From: Kiritimatiellia bacterium
GTDB lineage: Bacteria > Verrucomicrobiota > Kiritimatiellia > UBA8416 > JABMPJ01
Direction: 5' to 3'
Length of the DNA: 35,963 bases
NCBI GenBank assembly: GCA_016783675.1
Contig: JADHWE010000021.1
Coordinates: 1 to 35,963, forward strand
Each line of letters starts with the position of its first letter. Positions within the stretch are counted from its first letter, which is position 1. Under the pieces are notes generated by a model, which saw only the letters and a program-made list of their open reading frames with translations, made no database searches and had not been told where the DNA came from. Positions 1 to 9,168 of this stretch are shown piece by piece. Made by a program: the position numbers and the translations under genes.

Positions 1-140
1 TCATTCGCGCCTTTTCGCACACTTGGAAATTGGATTTGAGTGTTGGCTGTTGGATATTGAGAAGCACCTCGACATCCCGCCATGGAATGCGATTTCATAA
101 AACAGACTTGGCCAGGCATCAACATTTGAACGATACCAAG

Positions 141-226
141 AGATTAGGGCGAAAGATTAAGGCGAAAGATTAGGGGTAAGAGGGCGAGTCCCCTTGATCT
201 TTCGCCCTAATCTTTCACCTTAATCT
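141..226. repeat. Inverted repeat built from gattaRggcgaaa units; possible terminator or dispersed repeat
   Basis: agattagggcgaaagat (141-157) is the exact reverse complement of atctttcgccctaatct (197-213). Further degenerate gattaaggcgaaa units flank both arms. Lies 3' of the minus-strand PlsC-kinase gene. Confidence 0.7.
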
Positions 227-265
227 TCTCCCTCTGTTGTGATCTTTGCGTTCCTTCGCGGTTCC

Positions 266-1654
266 TTAGTCCTCTCGAGACGCAACGAAGCTGTGCGCCT
301 CGCTCACCAGCGTCTCCAAATCCTTATTCCCCTCCAATCGACACACGCGGCAGCGCGACTCAAGTACTTCGCAGACGAGGCGATAGGCGGATTGGAGCTT
401 GGTCAATTTCGCCACGTCTTCATGCGCCTGCACCTTCTCGCCACGCGACGTGATGCGCGTCATGCTGACATCCGGATCCACATCCAGGAAGATAACCGCA
501 TCCGGCAGGTGCAAGTGATTCAGGTTCAGCCGGCTCATCAGGCGCAGCTCGGGAAACTGCGCGAAGATCGGGTCTTTCTGCAATCCGCCATCCCTGCCAC
601 ACAGAATATCAAGCGCCTTGGCGCAGACATCCGCATTGAAGTACTCCTCGTGATAGAGGATTGCCCATCCGGCCATGTTGAGGAGCGGTGCGCCATCCAT
701 GAAGATGGCGTCCGGGCGGTACCAGCGTTCCACCTGGGACAGGAGCTGGTCACGCAACAGCAGTTCGGCCAGCTTCGGGACCTTGTAGTGAGCCAGATCC
801 TTGGTCGCCTTAGCCTGGCGACTCATCCATTTGCGCACCTGCTCGGTCACGAGCGGCTGCGCATCACGGAGAGTCCCGTCTTTGAACAGCTCGAGATTGT
901 CGCCGATGAAACAACTCTCGCCCTGGGAGGCGCCGGCCAGTCGCTTGGAGACTGTACTCTTGCCGGAGCCGTCGATACCGATCACGGCCACGCAATAAGG
1001 GCGATGCGGCCCCTCCGTGCGCCGTTGCCGCAGCGCCTGCTCTTCGTCGGCCAACGCCTTGAGGTGGTCGTGCAGGCGGTCGGCAATGTCGTGGCTCTCG
1101 CCCTGCAGACGCTGGGGAGGTCCGACCGTGACATGGTTCCAGAGTGGCAGCGGAAATGCCACTTCCCTGGGAAAGGCACGCTCCGGCCCCTCCAGGTAGA
1201 CCGGTATGACTGGCACATCGGAGTTCTTGCGGGCAAGCAGACCGATCCCCGCGTGGAACTCCTCCAGCTTCCCAGGTTCGCCACGCGTGCCTTCCGGAAA
1301 GATGATAAGGCTGTGGCCGGCATCGAGCCGCTTCTGCATCTCCTTGATGGCCCCCAGCCCGCTCTCGCCGCGCGTCACCCATACGGGTTGCATGAGAAAC
1401 TGAACGGCCTTGAACAGAATCTTGGGCTTCTCGAAATAGTCGCGCGCGGCGACGGGGTGCGTCCTGGTGATTTGCCCGGCAGGCAGGGCGGCGAACAGCA
1501 GAAAGATATCGAGATGGCTGTTGTGGTTGGCGATGATGACAAAGCGGTCGAGCCCCTCGATGTTCTCCCGCCCCACGACATTCACGCCGAAGAGCAGCCG
1601 CATCAGGGGGCGTACCAGGAACAGGTGAACCGCCATGCGCACGGCATTTACCAC
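266..1654 (-). CDS. 1-acylglycerol-3-phosphate acyltransferase (PlsC) fused to a P-loop (thymidylate-kinase-like) kinase domain
   Basis: NHNSHLD (HxxxxD) and FPEGTRG acyltransferase motifs, followed by a P-loop GIDGSGKST and a dTMP-kinase-like FLDVDPDVSMTRITSRG region. Confidence 0.85.
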   Translation of the reverse strand: MVNAVRMAVHLFLVRPLMRLLFGVNVVGRENIEGLDRFVIIANHNSHLDIFLLFAALPAGQITRTHPVAARDYFEKPKILFKAVQFLMQPVWVTRGESGLGAIKEMQKRLDAGHSLIIFPEGTRGEPGKLEEFHAGIGLLARKNSDVPVIPVYLEGPERAFPREVAFPLPLWNHVTVGPPQRLQGESHDIADRLHDHLKALADEEQALRQRRTEGPHRPYCVAVIGIDGSGKSTVSKRLAGASQGESCFIGDNLELFKDGTLRDAQPLVTEQVRKWMSRQAKATKDLAHYKVPKLAELLLRDQLLSQVERWYRPDAIFMDGAPLLNMAGWAILYHEEYFNADVCAKALDILCGRDGGLQKDPIFAQFPELRLMSRLNLNHLHLPDAVIFLDVDPDVSMTRITSRGEKVQAHEDVAKLTKLQSAYRLVCEVLESRCRVCRLEGNKDLETLVSEAHSFVASRED

Positions 1655-2505
1655 AGTTCATCACCCCATTTCAGGAACCAGCGCAGGTAGTGGAACGTGA
1701 TGGGAACCGTGAAGAGATAGCACTTCAACGCCTCGATCAGGCGGCCGCGCCCCGGCTGAAGCCGATCCGCCCGGATCCCAAGATCACCCTCGATCTGCTT
1801 GAGGGTGAAACGCCCTAGGCAGACAAGCACGGGAATCAGTATCCCCACACCCACACAATGTACGGCAGGTATGCCGGTCCATCCGGCCAGTCCGGCAAAC
1901 AGCGCAACCGACGCAAGGATCTGCACCAGCAGCGACACGATCACGTTTCGTCGCTGCAGAAGCTGGGCAATGACACCGGCCACGGCTACCGTCGCCACCA
2001 TCAGCATGGCAATCCGCGTTGAGAAAAACATCAAGTAGGCGAGGTGCCCGATGCAGAAGACATAGAAGAAGAGGCCGAAGTCCAACGCGCCCACGGAAAA
2101 CACGATGCCCTCCGAACGGCCGCCCAGCGCGACGAAGAACGGCATGAGGAGAAACGCATAGACCGGAATCGAGACGATAAAGAACCCGTACCAGTTGATC
2201 TGGATCAGGTAGAACATGAACGGAATGGAGAGATAGCAGACCAGGATCCCCCAGCGATCCTGCAGGCGGATATCAACCAGCGACAGGTATTCGCGCAGCG
2301 CGCAGAAACTCAAAACCGCCAGGATCCATAGCGCCACGCCAAAGGAAAACCACTCGGCCACCGCAATCGCCAGAAAAATCCCCCACAGCGGCCGAGCCAG
2401 GTCCAGCATGGTCCAGCGCCCCCGGCTCAAAGCCGCAACACCCCACACCACGGACAGCGCGAGAAGACCGATTAACGAAAAGATCGATGGACTCTGATCC
2501 AGCAT
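1648..2505 (-). CDS. CdsA-like (phosphatidate cytidylyltransferase family) integral membrane protein with degenerate signature
   Basis: Multi-TM protein with C-terminal GDLGIRADRLQPGRGRLIEALKCYLFTVPITFHYLRWF, resembling the CdsA tail. Overlaps the PlsC gene by 7 bp. Confidence 0.65.
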   Translation of the reverse strand: MLDQSPSIFSLIGLLALSVVWGVAALSRGRWTMLDLARPLWGIFLAIAVAEWFSFGVALWILAVLSFCALREYLSLVDIRLQDRWGILVCYLSIPFMFYLIQINWYGFFIVSIPVYAFLLMPFFVALGGRSEGIVFSVGALDFGLFFYVFCIGHLAYLMFFSTRIAMLMVATVAVAGVIAQLLQRRNVIVSLLVQILASVALFAGLAGWTGIPAVHCVGVGILIPVLVCLGRFTLKQIEGDLGIRADRLQPGRGRLIEALKCYLFTVPITFHYLRWFLKWGDELW

Positions 2506-2528
2506 AACACACCCGCTCTAGCTGAACC

Positions 2529-3407
2529 TCACTCTGCCCCGACAGGGAGGTATTTGTCTACCCACTTCTTGAATAGGGATCGGTAGGCCAAGTCGCTATC
2601 CATCCCGCCCTCGTTGTGGCCACCCGCCAGTGTCACGAACTCTTTTGGCTCATTCGCCACTTCATAGAGGCGTTGGCCGTGAGCGAAGGGGATCGTGATG
2701 TCGTCGGGGCCGTGCGCGATCAGCACGGGGCACTGGACGGAACGGATGGTGGTCTCATTGTCGTAACGGTGACGGCAGAGGATACGTACGGGCAAGTAGG
2801 GAAACATGCGCTGGCCCATGTCCATCGTGGAGGTGAAGCTCGATTCCACGACCAGTAGTGCGGGCGTGTGTTGCGCCGCCAGCGAAACGGCTACGCCGCC
2901 ACCCAGTGAGCGGCCGAAGATGATGATGCGTTCCGGAGGAATTCCCAACTCAGCTGTGAGATACGTCCACGCGGCCTCCGCATCCAGAATGGTGCCCTTC
3001 TCGGTGGGATTGCCGGTGCTGCGGCCGTAACCGTGGTAATCGATGATCAGTACGTTCAGTCCCAGATCGTGAAACGTCTGGATCGACCCGAGGCGGCCGG
3101 AGATGTTGCCGGCGTTGCCGTGACAGAACAGCAGGACGGGAGCATTGTCTTCGTCTGCGGACGGGATATACCATCCGGCGATGGTCTCGCCGTCATCCGT
3201 GCTGAGAGAGACATCACGGAAGGCGAGATTGATGTGGGAGGGGTCGAGGTCGACCACCTTTTCGGGATAGTAGATGTAACCGGACTGCCGGAAGTAGACC
3301 AACAGCATCAGTCCAACATAGACGGCCAACGCTATCCGGATTACGGAAAACAGCAGATCCATTGTTTTCGACCTCTTTCGCATTCCTGAAGACTCACGCC
3401 GCGACAT
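2529..3407 (-). CDS. Alpha/beta hydrolase (BEM46-like), membrane-anchored
   Basis: N-terminal TM, FCHGNAGN oxyanion region, GRSLGGGVA nucleophile elbow, HGPDDITIP acid and GGHNEG His motifs. Confidence 0.85.
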   Translation of the reverse strand: MSRRESSGMRKRSKTMDLLFSVIRIALAVYVGLMLLVYFRQSGYIYYPEKVVDLDPSHINLAFRDVSLSTDDGETIAGWYIPSADEDNAPVLLFCHGNAGNISGRLGSIQTFHDLGLNVLIIDYHGYGRSTGNPTEKGTILDAEAAWTYLTAELGIPPERIIIFGRSLGGGVAVSLAAQHTPALLVVESSFTSTMDMGQRMFPYLPVRILCRHRYDNETTIRSVQCPVLIAHGPDDITIPFAHGQRLYEVANEPKEFVTLAGGHNEGGMDSDLAYRSLFKKWVDKYLPVGAE

Positions 3408-3423
3408 CCGGACTCACCCTCAC

Positions 3424-4437
3424 CTACAGACGGAAGCCAATCTGTCCCCCAACGATCAGGGAGAACTCATCGGGATCGGTCGCAATGCTTTCGTCAAAAT
3501 CCACGTCCATATAGATGGAACCCAGCATGAAGCCGAGCCGACCGTATTCGCCTAGCCCGACACCGATCTCCATCCGGGCCACGCTGACCAGGTCCACGTA
3601 GTCGGAGCTCGTCCCACCCACCAGCAGCTCAAGGGCGAAGTGGGACGGGTTTGCGTCAGCGGTGTCCCACTGCCAGTGGATGTGCGGTCCGCCCATGACG
3701 TAGCCGCCATCGGCTCGCACGGCAGGCGTCATGTCGTCGAACTCGATATCGATATCGGCGTAGCCCGCCTCGATAGTCAGCCCGGCATGCGCATCGCGCG
3801 CCTCGAAACCGGTCGACAGTTTCGCCCCCACCAGGAATCCGTTCTCATCGCCCCCCGTGACCCATGACGTATGCAGCCCAAGGTTCCACCAATACTCCTG
3901 CTCACCCGGATGCGCGATGAGATGGTAGATGTAGTCGGCCGTGTAGACCACGAACGCCGCTACTACGACAACCCCGATCAGGACATAGAGGACAATATCG
4001 GCATCCCCCCCACCCCAGTCCGCATGCGTGAGGTCAAAGAAGAGACTCCCATGGACATCGGTGTGATGGTGTGTTCGCTGCGGCCGTTCGTAGTAGACGC
4101 CGGGCTGGGCGCTCTGCGGCGGCGCAGCCTGCTTGACAGCGTTGGACAGGACGTTTGCCGCTGCGTTGCTCGTGACGTTCGTCGCGACGGGTTGCAGCAG
4201 CGGCACCCCGTTCGTATGCGACACGATCACGTAGCCGGATGTCTGGTCCATGACGACCTGCAGCATCTCCGGGGTCACCTGAACAAACCGGGCATCGGGA
4301 TACTGCTCCTTCAGCTCGTCCAGCGTCAGGTATTCACTCTCGGGCTGGCCGGCGAGGGCATAGGGTAACAGGATCGTCCCTGTAAAGACGACGACCAGGA
4401 ACAGTGACAGACAGCGTATCGTACGGGGCGTGGTCAT
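3424..4437 (-). CDS. Secreted/membrane protein of unknown function with a C-terminal beta-barrel-like region
   Basis: 337 aa ORF with signal peptide, a central TM (IVLYVLIGVVVVAAFVVYTADYIYHLI) and a strand-rich C-terminus ending GGQIGFRL. Confidence 0.6.
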   Translation of the reverse strand: MTTPRTIRCLSLFLVVVFTGTILLPYALAGQPESEYLTLDELKEQYPDARFVQVTPEMLQVVMDQTSGYVIVSHTNGVPLLQPVATNVTSNAAANVLSNAVKQAAPPQSAQPGVYYERPQRTHHHTDVHGSLFFDLTHADWGGGDADIVLYVLIGVVVVAAFVVYTADYIYHLIAHPGEQEYWWNLGLHTSWVTGGDENGFLVGAKLSTGFEARDAHAGLTIEAGYADIDIEFDDMTPAVRADGGYVMGGPHIHWQWDTADANPSHFALELLVGGTSSDYVDLVSVARMEIGVGLGEYGRLGFMLGSIYMDVDFDESIATDPDEFSLIVGGQIGFRL

Positions 4438-4481
4438 AACTGTCAGCGACTATAGAAACGCACTCGAAGATCGTCGAGAGC

Positions 4482-4988
4482 CTAATTGCCTTCAGCCAGC
4501 GCTGATTCGTATTCGGCCCGATCGCTATTGCTGAAGCAGACAAACGTGACCTTTTCGATCTCGTCGTGGTCAGCGAGAAAGGCCTTCACCGTTGTGGTGG
4601 CGATGCGGCAGGCCCGGTCGATCGGGAAGCGATAGACGCCGGTGCTGATGGAAGGAAACGCGATGGTCTTCAGGCCATTCTCAACAGCCAGCTGCAGGCT
4701 ATTGCGGTAACAGTCGGCAAGCAACTCCGGCTCCCCTCGCCCACCACCACGCCATACCGGCCCAACCGTGTGGATGACATGTTTGGCGGACAGGTTATAT
4801 CCCGGCGTGATCTTGGCATTGCCGGTCTTGCATCCCCCCAATGTTGCACACTTGGCGAGCAGCTTGGGGCCCGCCGCCCGGTGAATAGCCCCATCCACCC
4901 CACCGCCGCCCAGCAAACTCGTATTGGCCGCGTTGACGATCGCATCGACATCAAGGGTTGTTATGTCGGTTTGTATCACCTCAATCAT
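4482..4988 (-). CDS. Macro domain protein (YmdB-like, ADP-ribose binding/deacetylase)
   Basis: [40 protein letters not shown] and ISTGVYRFP motifs. Start taken at the internal Met (the ORF opens at 5030). Confidence 0.9.
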   Translation of the reverse strand: MIEVIQTDITTLDVDAIVNAANTSLLGGGGVDGAIHRAAGPKLLAKCATLGGCKTGNAKITPGYNLSAKHVIHTVGPVWRGGGRGEPELLADCYRNSLQLAVENGLKTIAFPSISTGVYRFPIDRACRIATTTVKAFLADHDEIEKVTFVCFSNSDRAEYESALAEGN

Positions 4989-5030
4989 GACGGTGCCGGC
5001 CCTTCCAAGTCGCGCGCCAGATCCCGCCAT

Positions 5031-5591
5031 TCAGAGACAGGCACTGCAGGCTGATGTCGGCTGGACGGACTTGTCGCGAACGGGTTCAACCCCCAGGAAC
5101 ACAATACTCCCTCGCTTCTCGGTTGAGATAAGGAAACACTGCGACCGATCGGGCAGATGCGGGTTAAGGTGAGCACGTACGGCATGGTGCGGTTTGCCCG
5201 TCACCATCGTATCCATGACCGTCATGCGAATGGCACACCCTTTGCAGTGCTCGGTCCGGCCGCACCCCCCGGGCAATCGGGCGTACTCGCACTCGAAGAC
5301 ATCTCCTCCAAGACGCGATTCAATCTGGAGCGGAGTCTTGTGAAGCATCTCGCAAGCATCATTATTTGCCAACACAATGCGGCCGTCCGGTGCGACCACA
5401 ACAACGGGCATCGAAAACCCCTTCAGGTAACGGTCGAGTGATACCCCACACTGCGCAAGAAAATGCTGTTCGCACCCCAGGCACAGAGTCCGGGTGTCGA
5501 TGCCCGGCCGTACGGCGTCACGCGACGCGCGCCCCATCTCCCGGCTACACAACACACATGCTTTCTGCATGATGCACTCCCTACCAACCAC
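5031..5591 (-). CDS. PAS-domain sensor-like protein with Cys-rich motifs
   Basis: MPVVVVAPDGRIVLANNDACEML PAS core; paired cysteines CVLC/CLGC and FECEYARLPGGCGRTEHCKGCAIR. Confidence 0.7.
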   Translation of the reverse strand: MVGRECIMQKACVLCSREMGRASRDAVRPGIDTRTLCLGCEQHFLAQCGVSLDRYLKGFSMPVVVVAPDGRIVLANNDACEMLHKTPLQIESRLGGDVFECEYARLPGGCGRTEHCKGCAIRMTVMDTMVTGKPHHAVRAHLNPHLPDRSQCFLISTEKRGSIVFLGVEPVRDKSVQPTSACSACL

Positions 5592-5819
5592 AGGTCAGTC
5601 TCTCTCGCTTCAGGATTATCATAACTCCCTGCCACCAAGATTGTCCAGAGTCCTCTCCTCCAATCAGCGGCGAAGAATCGCCGCAGATGTCGGGTGCCAG
5701 GTGTCAGGCAAGTCGATCGTTTCGGGGCACTTCCAGCGCTGACGAGAACAGACTTTCGTATGGACCGGGGCAGGTATGCCCCATAGTATCGACTCGACAG
5801 GCAAGGCAAGGACGTCGTC

Positions 5820-6590
5820 GTGTGCGAAATTCATGCACAGTTTCGATTCTACGAGGAGTTAAACGACTTCCTCCCGACTGACCAGCGCAAGCAGACCATC
5901 GACTATCACATCGATGGGCATCCCGGCATCAAGGACCCCATCGAGGCACTCGGCGTGCCGCACTCCGAGGTGGAGCTGATCGTCGTGAACGGGGAATCGG
6001 TCGGTTTCGACTACCAGCTCCAGGACGGCGATCGTGTGGCGGTCTATCCCGTTTTCGAAGCACTCGATGTCTCCCCTCTTGTACGGCTCCGGGATCGCTC
6101 CCTGCGTGAGACGCGTTTCATCCTGGATGTGCACCTGGGGAAGCTTGCCCGTTACCTTCGTCTGCTCGGCTTCGACTCGCTCTACCGCAACGACTACGAC
6201 GATCCCGAGATCATCGCCACGGCAATAGCCGAACACCGCATCATCCTCACGCGTGACCGGCGCCTCCTATTCAACAGCACAGTGACCCACGGCTACTTCA
6301 TCCGCGCCACCGAAGCCGTCCAACAGACCCGCGAAGTCCTGCAACGCCTCGACCTGGCCAACAGCATCCACCCCTTCCAACGCTGCATCGCCTGCAACGG
6401 TCTCCTGGAACCCGTACCCAAGGCAACCATCCTCAACCGCCTCCCACCCCGCACGCAGCGCGACTACGAAGAGTTCAGTCAATGCACGGCATGCAAACGC
6501 GTCTACTGGAAAGGCTCCCACTACGACCATATGACCCAACGCATCCACGAGCTGGCATGCCACGAGAAATGGGCGGTTTCGCAGCCTTGA
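5820..6590 (+). CDS. Mut7-C RNase domain protein with N-terminal ubiquitin/ThiS-like domain and zinc ribbon
   Basis: GTG start; N-terminal beta-grasp-like region; RFILDVHLGKLARYLRLLGFDSLYRNDYDD..IILTRDRRL (Mut7-C PIN-like); CIACN..CTACKRVYWKGSHYDHM zinc ribbon. Confidence 0.88.
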   Translation: MCEIHAQFRFYEELNDFLPTDQRKQTIDYHIDGHPGIKDPIEALGVPHSEVELIVVNGESVGFDYQLQDGDRVAVYPVFEALDVSPLVRLRDRSLRETRFILDVHLGKLARYLRLLGFDSLYRNDYDDPEIIATAIAEHRIILTRDRRLLFNSTVTHGYFIRATEAVQQTREVLQRLDLANSIHPFQRCIACNGLLEPVPKATILNRLPPRTQRDYEEFSQCTACKRVYWKGSHYDHMTQRIHELACHEKWAVSQP

Positions 6591-6704
6591 TTCTTGGTTG
6601 CCCTACCGGCGACTCAAACCACGTCGATGGTTAGCACAGGCAAAACCCGTGGAACAGGGCTCAGCGCACATTCCCGTCGACAACCGCACCACCCCACTGC
6701 GGTA

Positions 6705-6726
6705 ATTGCTCCTTAACCGGCCAATG
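6705..6726 (+). repeat. Left arm of 22-bp perfect inverted repeat bounding the AbiE-like cassette
   Basis: attgctccttaaccggccaatg is the exact reverse complement of 9169-9190. Confidence 0.9.
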
Positions 6727-6741
6727 GGCGAGATATTCTTG

Positions 6742-6837
6742 CGTTACGGAATCCGTTACGGATCTCACCTGTGTGCAGACGGATGGGATTCGGACTTGCA
6801 TTTATTACCGATAACTGCAATATTACGGATCAGTAAT
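6742..6837. promoter_or_regulatory. Candidate autoregulatory operators upstream of the AbiEi-like gene
   Basis: cgttacgga at 6742 and 6754 (12-bp period); ttacggat recurs at 6823 inside attacggatcagtaat. Confidence 0.45.
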
Positions 6838-6850
6838 AGAGAGGGTTGAC

Positions 6851-7885
6851 GTGAATACGAAGGTAATAGAGACAGGCCAAGACCTCGAGGTCACCGTCAA
6901 AGAGGTGGTCGCGGACTGGGAGAACCCCAAGATCCAGCTTGTACGGCCGGAGGGGCAAGACAGGGGTCTCATCGCCGAAGTGGATGTGGACGGAAAAGTC
7001 CATCGGTTCGGCGTGGACTGCAAGCTACGGCCGGCCGTGAGGGATGTAGAGAAACTGGCGGCGAAGACCGCGAGCGGCATATCTCCCCTTCTGGTGACCG
7101 TGCAGGCTACTCGGCCTCTTGTCGAGCACTGCAAACGGCTTGGTGTGAGCTGCCTGGATCTCAACGGGCGAGTCTGGTTGCGAGCCAAGGGGGTGCTGAT
7201 TGACCGGGAAGCGGCCCGCGGACCGGTGCGGTACCGTACGGCCGAGGTGCCGGCGAATCTGTTCTCGTTGAAGGGGTCACGCCTTGCGCGGGCTCTTCTT
7301 TCTTTTCCCGGGCGGCAATGGCGGCAGAACGAACTATCCGAGTTCACCGGGCTCAGCCAGGGATTGCTGTCCCGGCTGCTGAAGCACGCCGGCAAAGAAG
7401 GCTGGGTCACCGGCAGCCGAGGAGACTGGAGCGTGACGGACGCCGACGGCCTTCTGGACACGTGGAGGGCCGCAGACATCTGGAAGAAGCGCGTGAAGGT
7501 TCGTCAGTACTCCGCGCTGGAGGGTGATCTGACGAAGCTGGCAAATCGGGTTTTGGAGCACGTGACCGGGGAGATCGTGTTTACGCAGTGGTTCGCGGCA
7601 GGGTTAAGGTTCCCATATGCAGACGTGCCGATTGTATCGGCGTACGTGGCTGAGACACCGGACGCCCATCTGGCGGAGGTACTCGGTGTACGAGAGGTCT
7701 CCTCTGGCGGAAAGCTCTGGCTCATTACTCCGAAGGATGTCGGCGCTCTTCAGGCGATCCGACGGGTGGACGATTTCCCGATTGTCTGTGACGTTCAGAT
7801 CTACCTGGACCTGCTTCAGGTCGGCTTGCGGGGGCCTGACCAGGCTGAAGCGCTGCGGTCGTGGGACGGGTTTCGCAAGCCGTGA
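6851..7885 (+). CDS. Type IV TA antitoxin-like transcriptional regulator (AbiEi_2-like)
   Basis: ISPLLVTVQATRPLVEHCKRLGVSCLDLNGRVWLRAKG followed by a winged-HTH (NELSEFTGLSQGLLSRLLKHAGKEGWV). Overlaps the downstream nucleotidyltransferase-like ORF. Confidence 0.7.
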   Translation: MNTKVIETGQDLEVTVKEVVADWENPKIQLVRPEGQDRGLIAEVDVDGKVHRFGVDCKLRPAVRDVEKLAAKTASGISPLLVTVQATRPLVEHCKRLGVSCLDLNGRVWLRAKGVLIDREAARGPVRYRTAEVPANLFSLKGSRLARALLSFPGRQWRQNELSEFTGLSQGLLSRLLKHAGKEGWVTGSRGDWSVTDADGLLDTWRAADIWKKRVKVRQYSALEGDLTKLANRVLEHVTGEIVFTQWFAAGLRFPYADVPIVSAYVAETPDAHLAEVLGVREVSSGGKLWLITPKDVGALQAIRRVDDFPIVCDVQIYLDLLQVGLRGPDQAEALRSWDGFRKP

Positions 7886-8718
7886 AGATGGAGCACTACG
7901 AAGACTATTCGGCTGGGGACACGGCACGTTCCGAATCGGTGCTACTGACCGTATGGGCCGCCCTGCACGACCTCACCGAGGACTTGGTTCTGGTCGGCGG
8001 TCTGGTGCCGCGGTACATCTGCCGTGCTGCAGCTGAGACGCTTCATCCCGTCACGATGGATGTTGACTTGGGCGTGTCGCTGGCGTTGAGCAGTGGAATG
8101 TACGACACGACAAAGACACGGCTGCAAAAGGCCGGGTTTGACTGGAAGGACAAGCGATTCGTCAAGACGATCGGAAAGACACACCTGTTCTTGGACTTTC
8201 TGACTGACAAGCCTAGCGATACAGCGCCAGACAGTGCGATGGTGGATGACATACCGGTCGGCGCAGTGTTCGGGGTAAGTCGTGCATTGAATGTGTATCG
8301 GGAGATTGACGTGTCGGGTAAGGATCTATACGGCGCGAATGTAACGGAACGGGTCAAGGTCTGTGAAGTCGGGCCGTTCATCTGCTTGAAGCTCCAGGCG
8401 TATCACAACCGAGCGCAAAACAAGGATGTGTTCGACTTCGTACACGCGGTTCGCGATTACGACGGGGGAGCAGAGGCGGCCGTTGCCGCGTTCCATGCGG
8501 AGTCGGGGCGAAATCTGGCTTTCGAGCGCGCGATGCACACGCTGACGAACCGGTTTGCGGAGGAAACATCGAAAGGGCCCCTTCAGTACGCTGACTTCTG
8601 CGCCGGCAGTTTGATGGCCGACTCCGCGGCCGACGGGGAGTTTCTCCGGCAGCAGTACGCGAATGAGGCGGTTGACGCAGCACAGGCGTTGCTTCGCAGA
8701 GACGTTGGACGGTCATGA
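7861..8718 (+). CDS. Nucleotidyltransferase AbiEii/AbiGii-like toxin
   Basis: LVLVGGLVPRYICRAAAETLHPVTMDVDLGVSL (GG...DxD nucleotidyltransferase core) and KLQAYHNRAQNKDVFDFVHAVRDY (K..R..KD.hD). Internal Met in VKMEHYEDY (7888) is an alternative start. Confidence 0.78.
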   Translation: MGRVSQAVKMEHYEDYSAGDTARSESVLLTVWAALHDLTEDLVLVGGLVPRYICRAAAETLHPVTMDVDLGVSLALSSGMYDTTKTRLQKAGFDWKDKRFVKTIGKTHLFLDFLTDKPSDTAPDSAMVDDIPVGAVFGVSRALNVYREIDVSGKDLYGANVTERVKVCEVGPFICLKLQAYHNRAQNKDVFDFVHAVRDYDGGAEAAVAAFHAESGRNLAFERAMHTLTNRFAEETSKGPLQYADFCAGSLMADSAADGEFLRQQYANEAVDAAQALLRRDVGRS

Positions 8719-8747
8719 TTTCGAGGCTATGAGCAGGGAGAAACTCG

Positions 8748-9107
8748 ATGGCGCGGCCAGACCAACATATCTTCTATGACACAAACAAGGTGTCGCGCGC
8801 GGAGCAGAACCGCCTGTTGCGCAAGGCGCATTCCATCTGCAGCCACTGGTGGTTCGACAAGTTGGACTGCTCAGAGAGCTGGATGCGACAGAAGGTTGAT
8901 GGCGTCTCCTTCGAGGAGGCCATGGCGCATTTCGGCGAACGATCTCTGATGAATGTGATCCATCGGAGGGGGCATATACCGCTGGACGAGCCCCATTTGG
9001 AGGTCGGGTTTCGATCGATGGAGATGCCTGTCGACTACTTCCTTTGGATCGTCGTGCCTCTCGACCGCGCGGACGAAATCAGGAAGGGTTTGGAGGAGAA
9101 GAACTGA
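8748..9107 (+). CDS. Hypothetical protein, 119 aa
   Basis: ORF MARPDQHIFYDTNKVSRAEQNRLLRKAHSICSHWW... with upstream gcagggag RBS-like sequence; inside the inverted-repeat-bounded interval. Confidence 0.65.
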   Translation: MARPDQHIFYDTNKVSRAEQNRLLRKAHSICSHWWFDKLDCSESWMRQKVDGVSFEEAMAHFGERSLMNVIHRRGHIPLDEPHLEVGFRSMEMPVDYFLWIVVPLDRADEIRKGLEEKN

Positions 9108-9168
9108 ACCTGCCGGTCAGCAACAACAATCGAGCAAGATCTAGAACGAGACTAAAGCGATCCGGCCA

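Noticed and set aside
239-1690. 483-aa plus-strand ORF and other long ORFs antisense to the lipid operon
   Set aside because: Shadow ORF opposite a motif-supported PlsC-kinase gene in GC-rich DNA; composition shows no recognisable domains.
4482-4988. Macro-domain gene as a DarTG-type antitoxin
   Set aside because: Short YmdB-like macro domain without any adjacent DarT-like ADP-ribosyltransferase.
5820-6590. Mut7-C protein as a toxin of a VapBC-like system
   Set aside because: Ubiquitin-like N-terminus and zinc ribbon fit the standard stand-alone Mut7-C family; no antitoxin partner seen.
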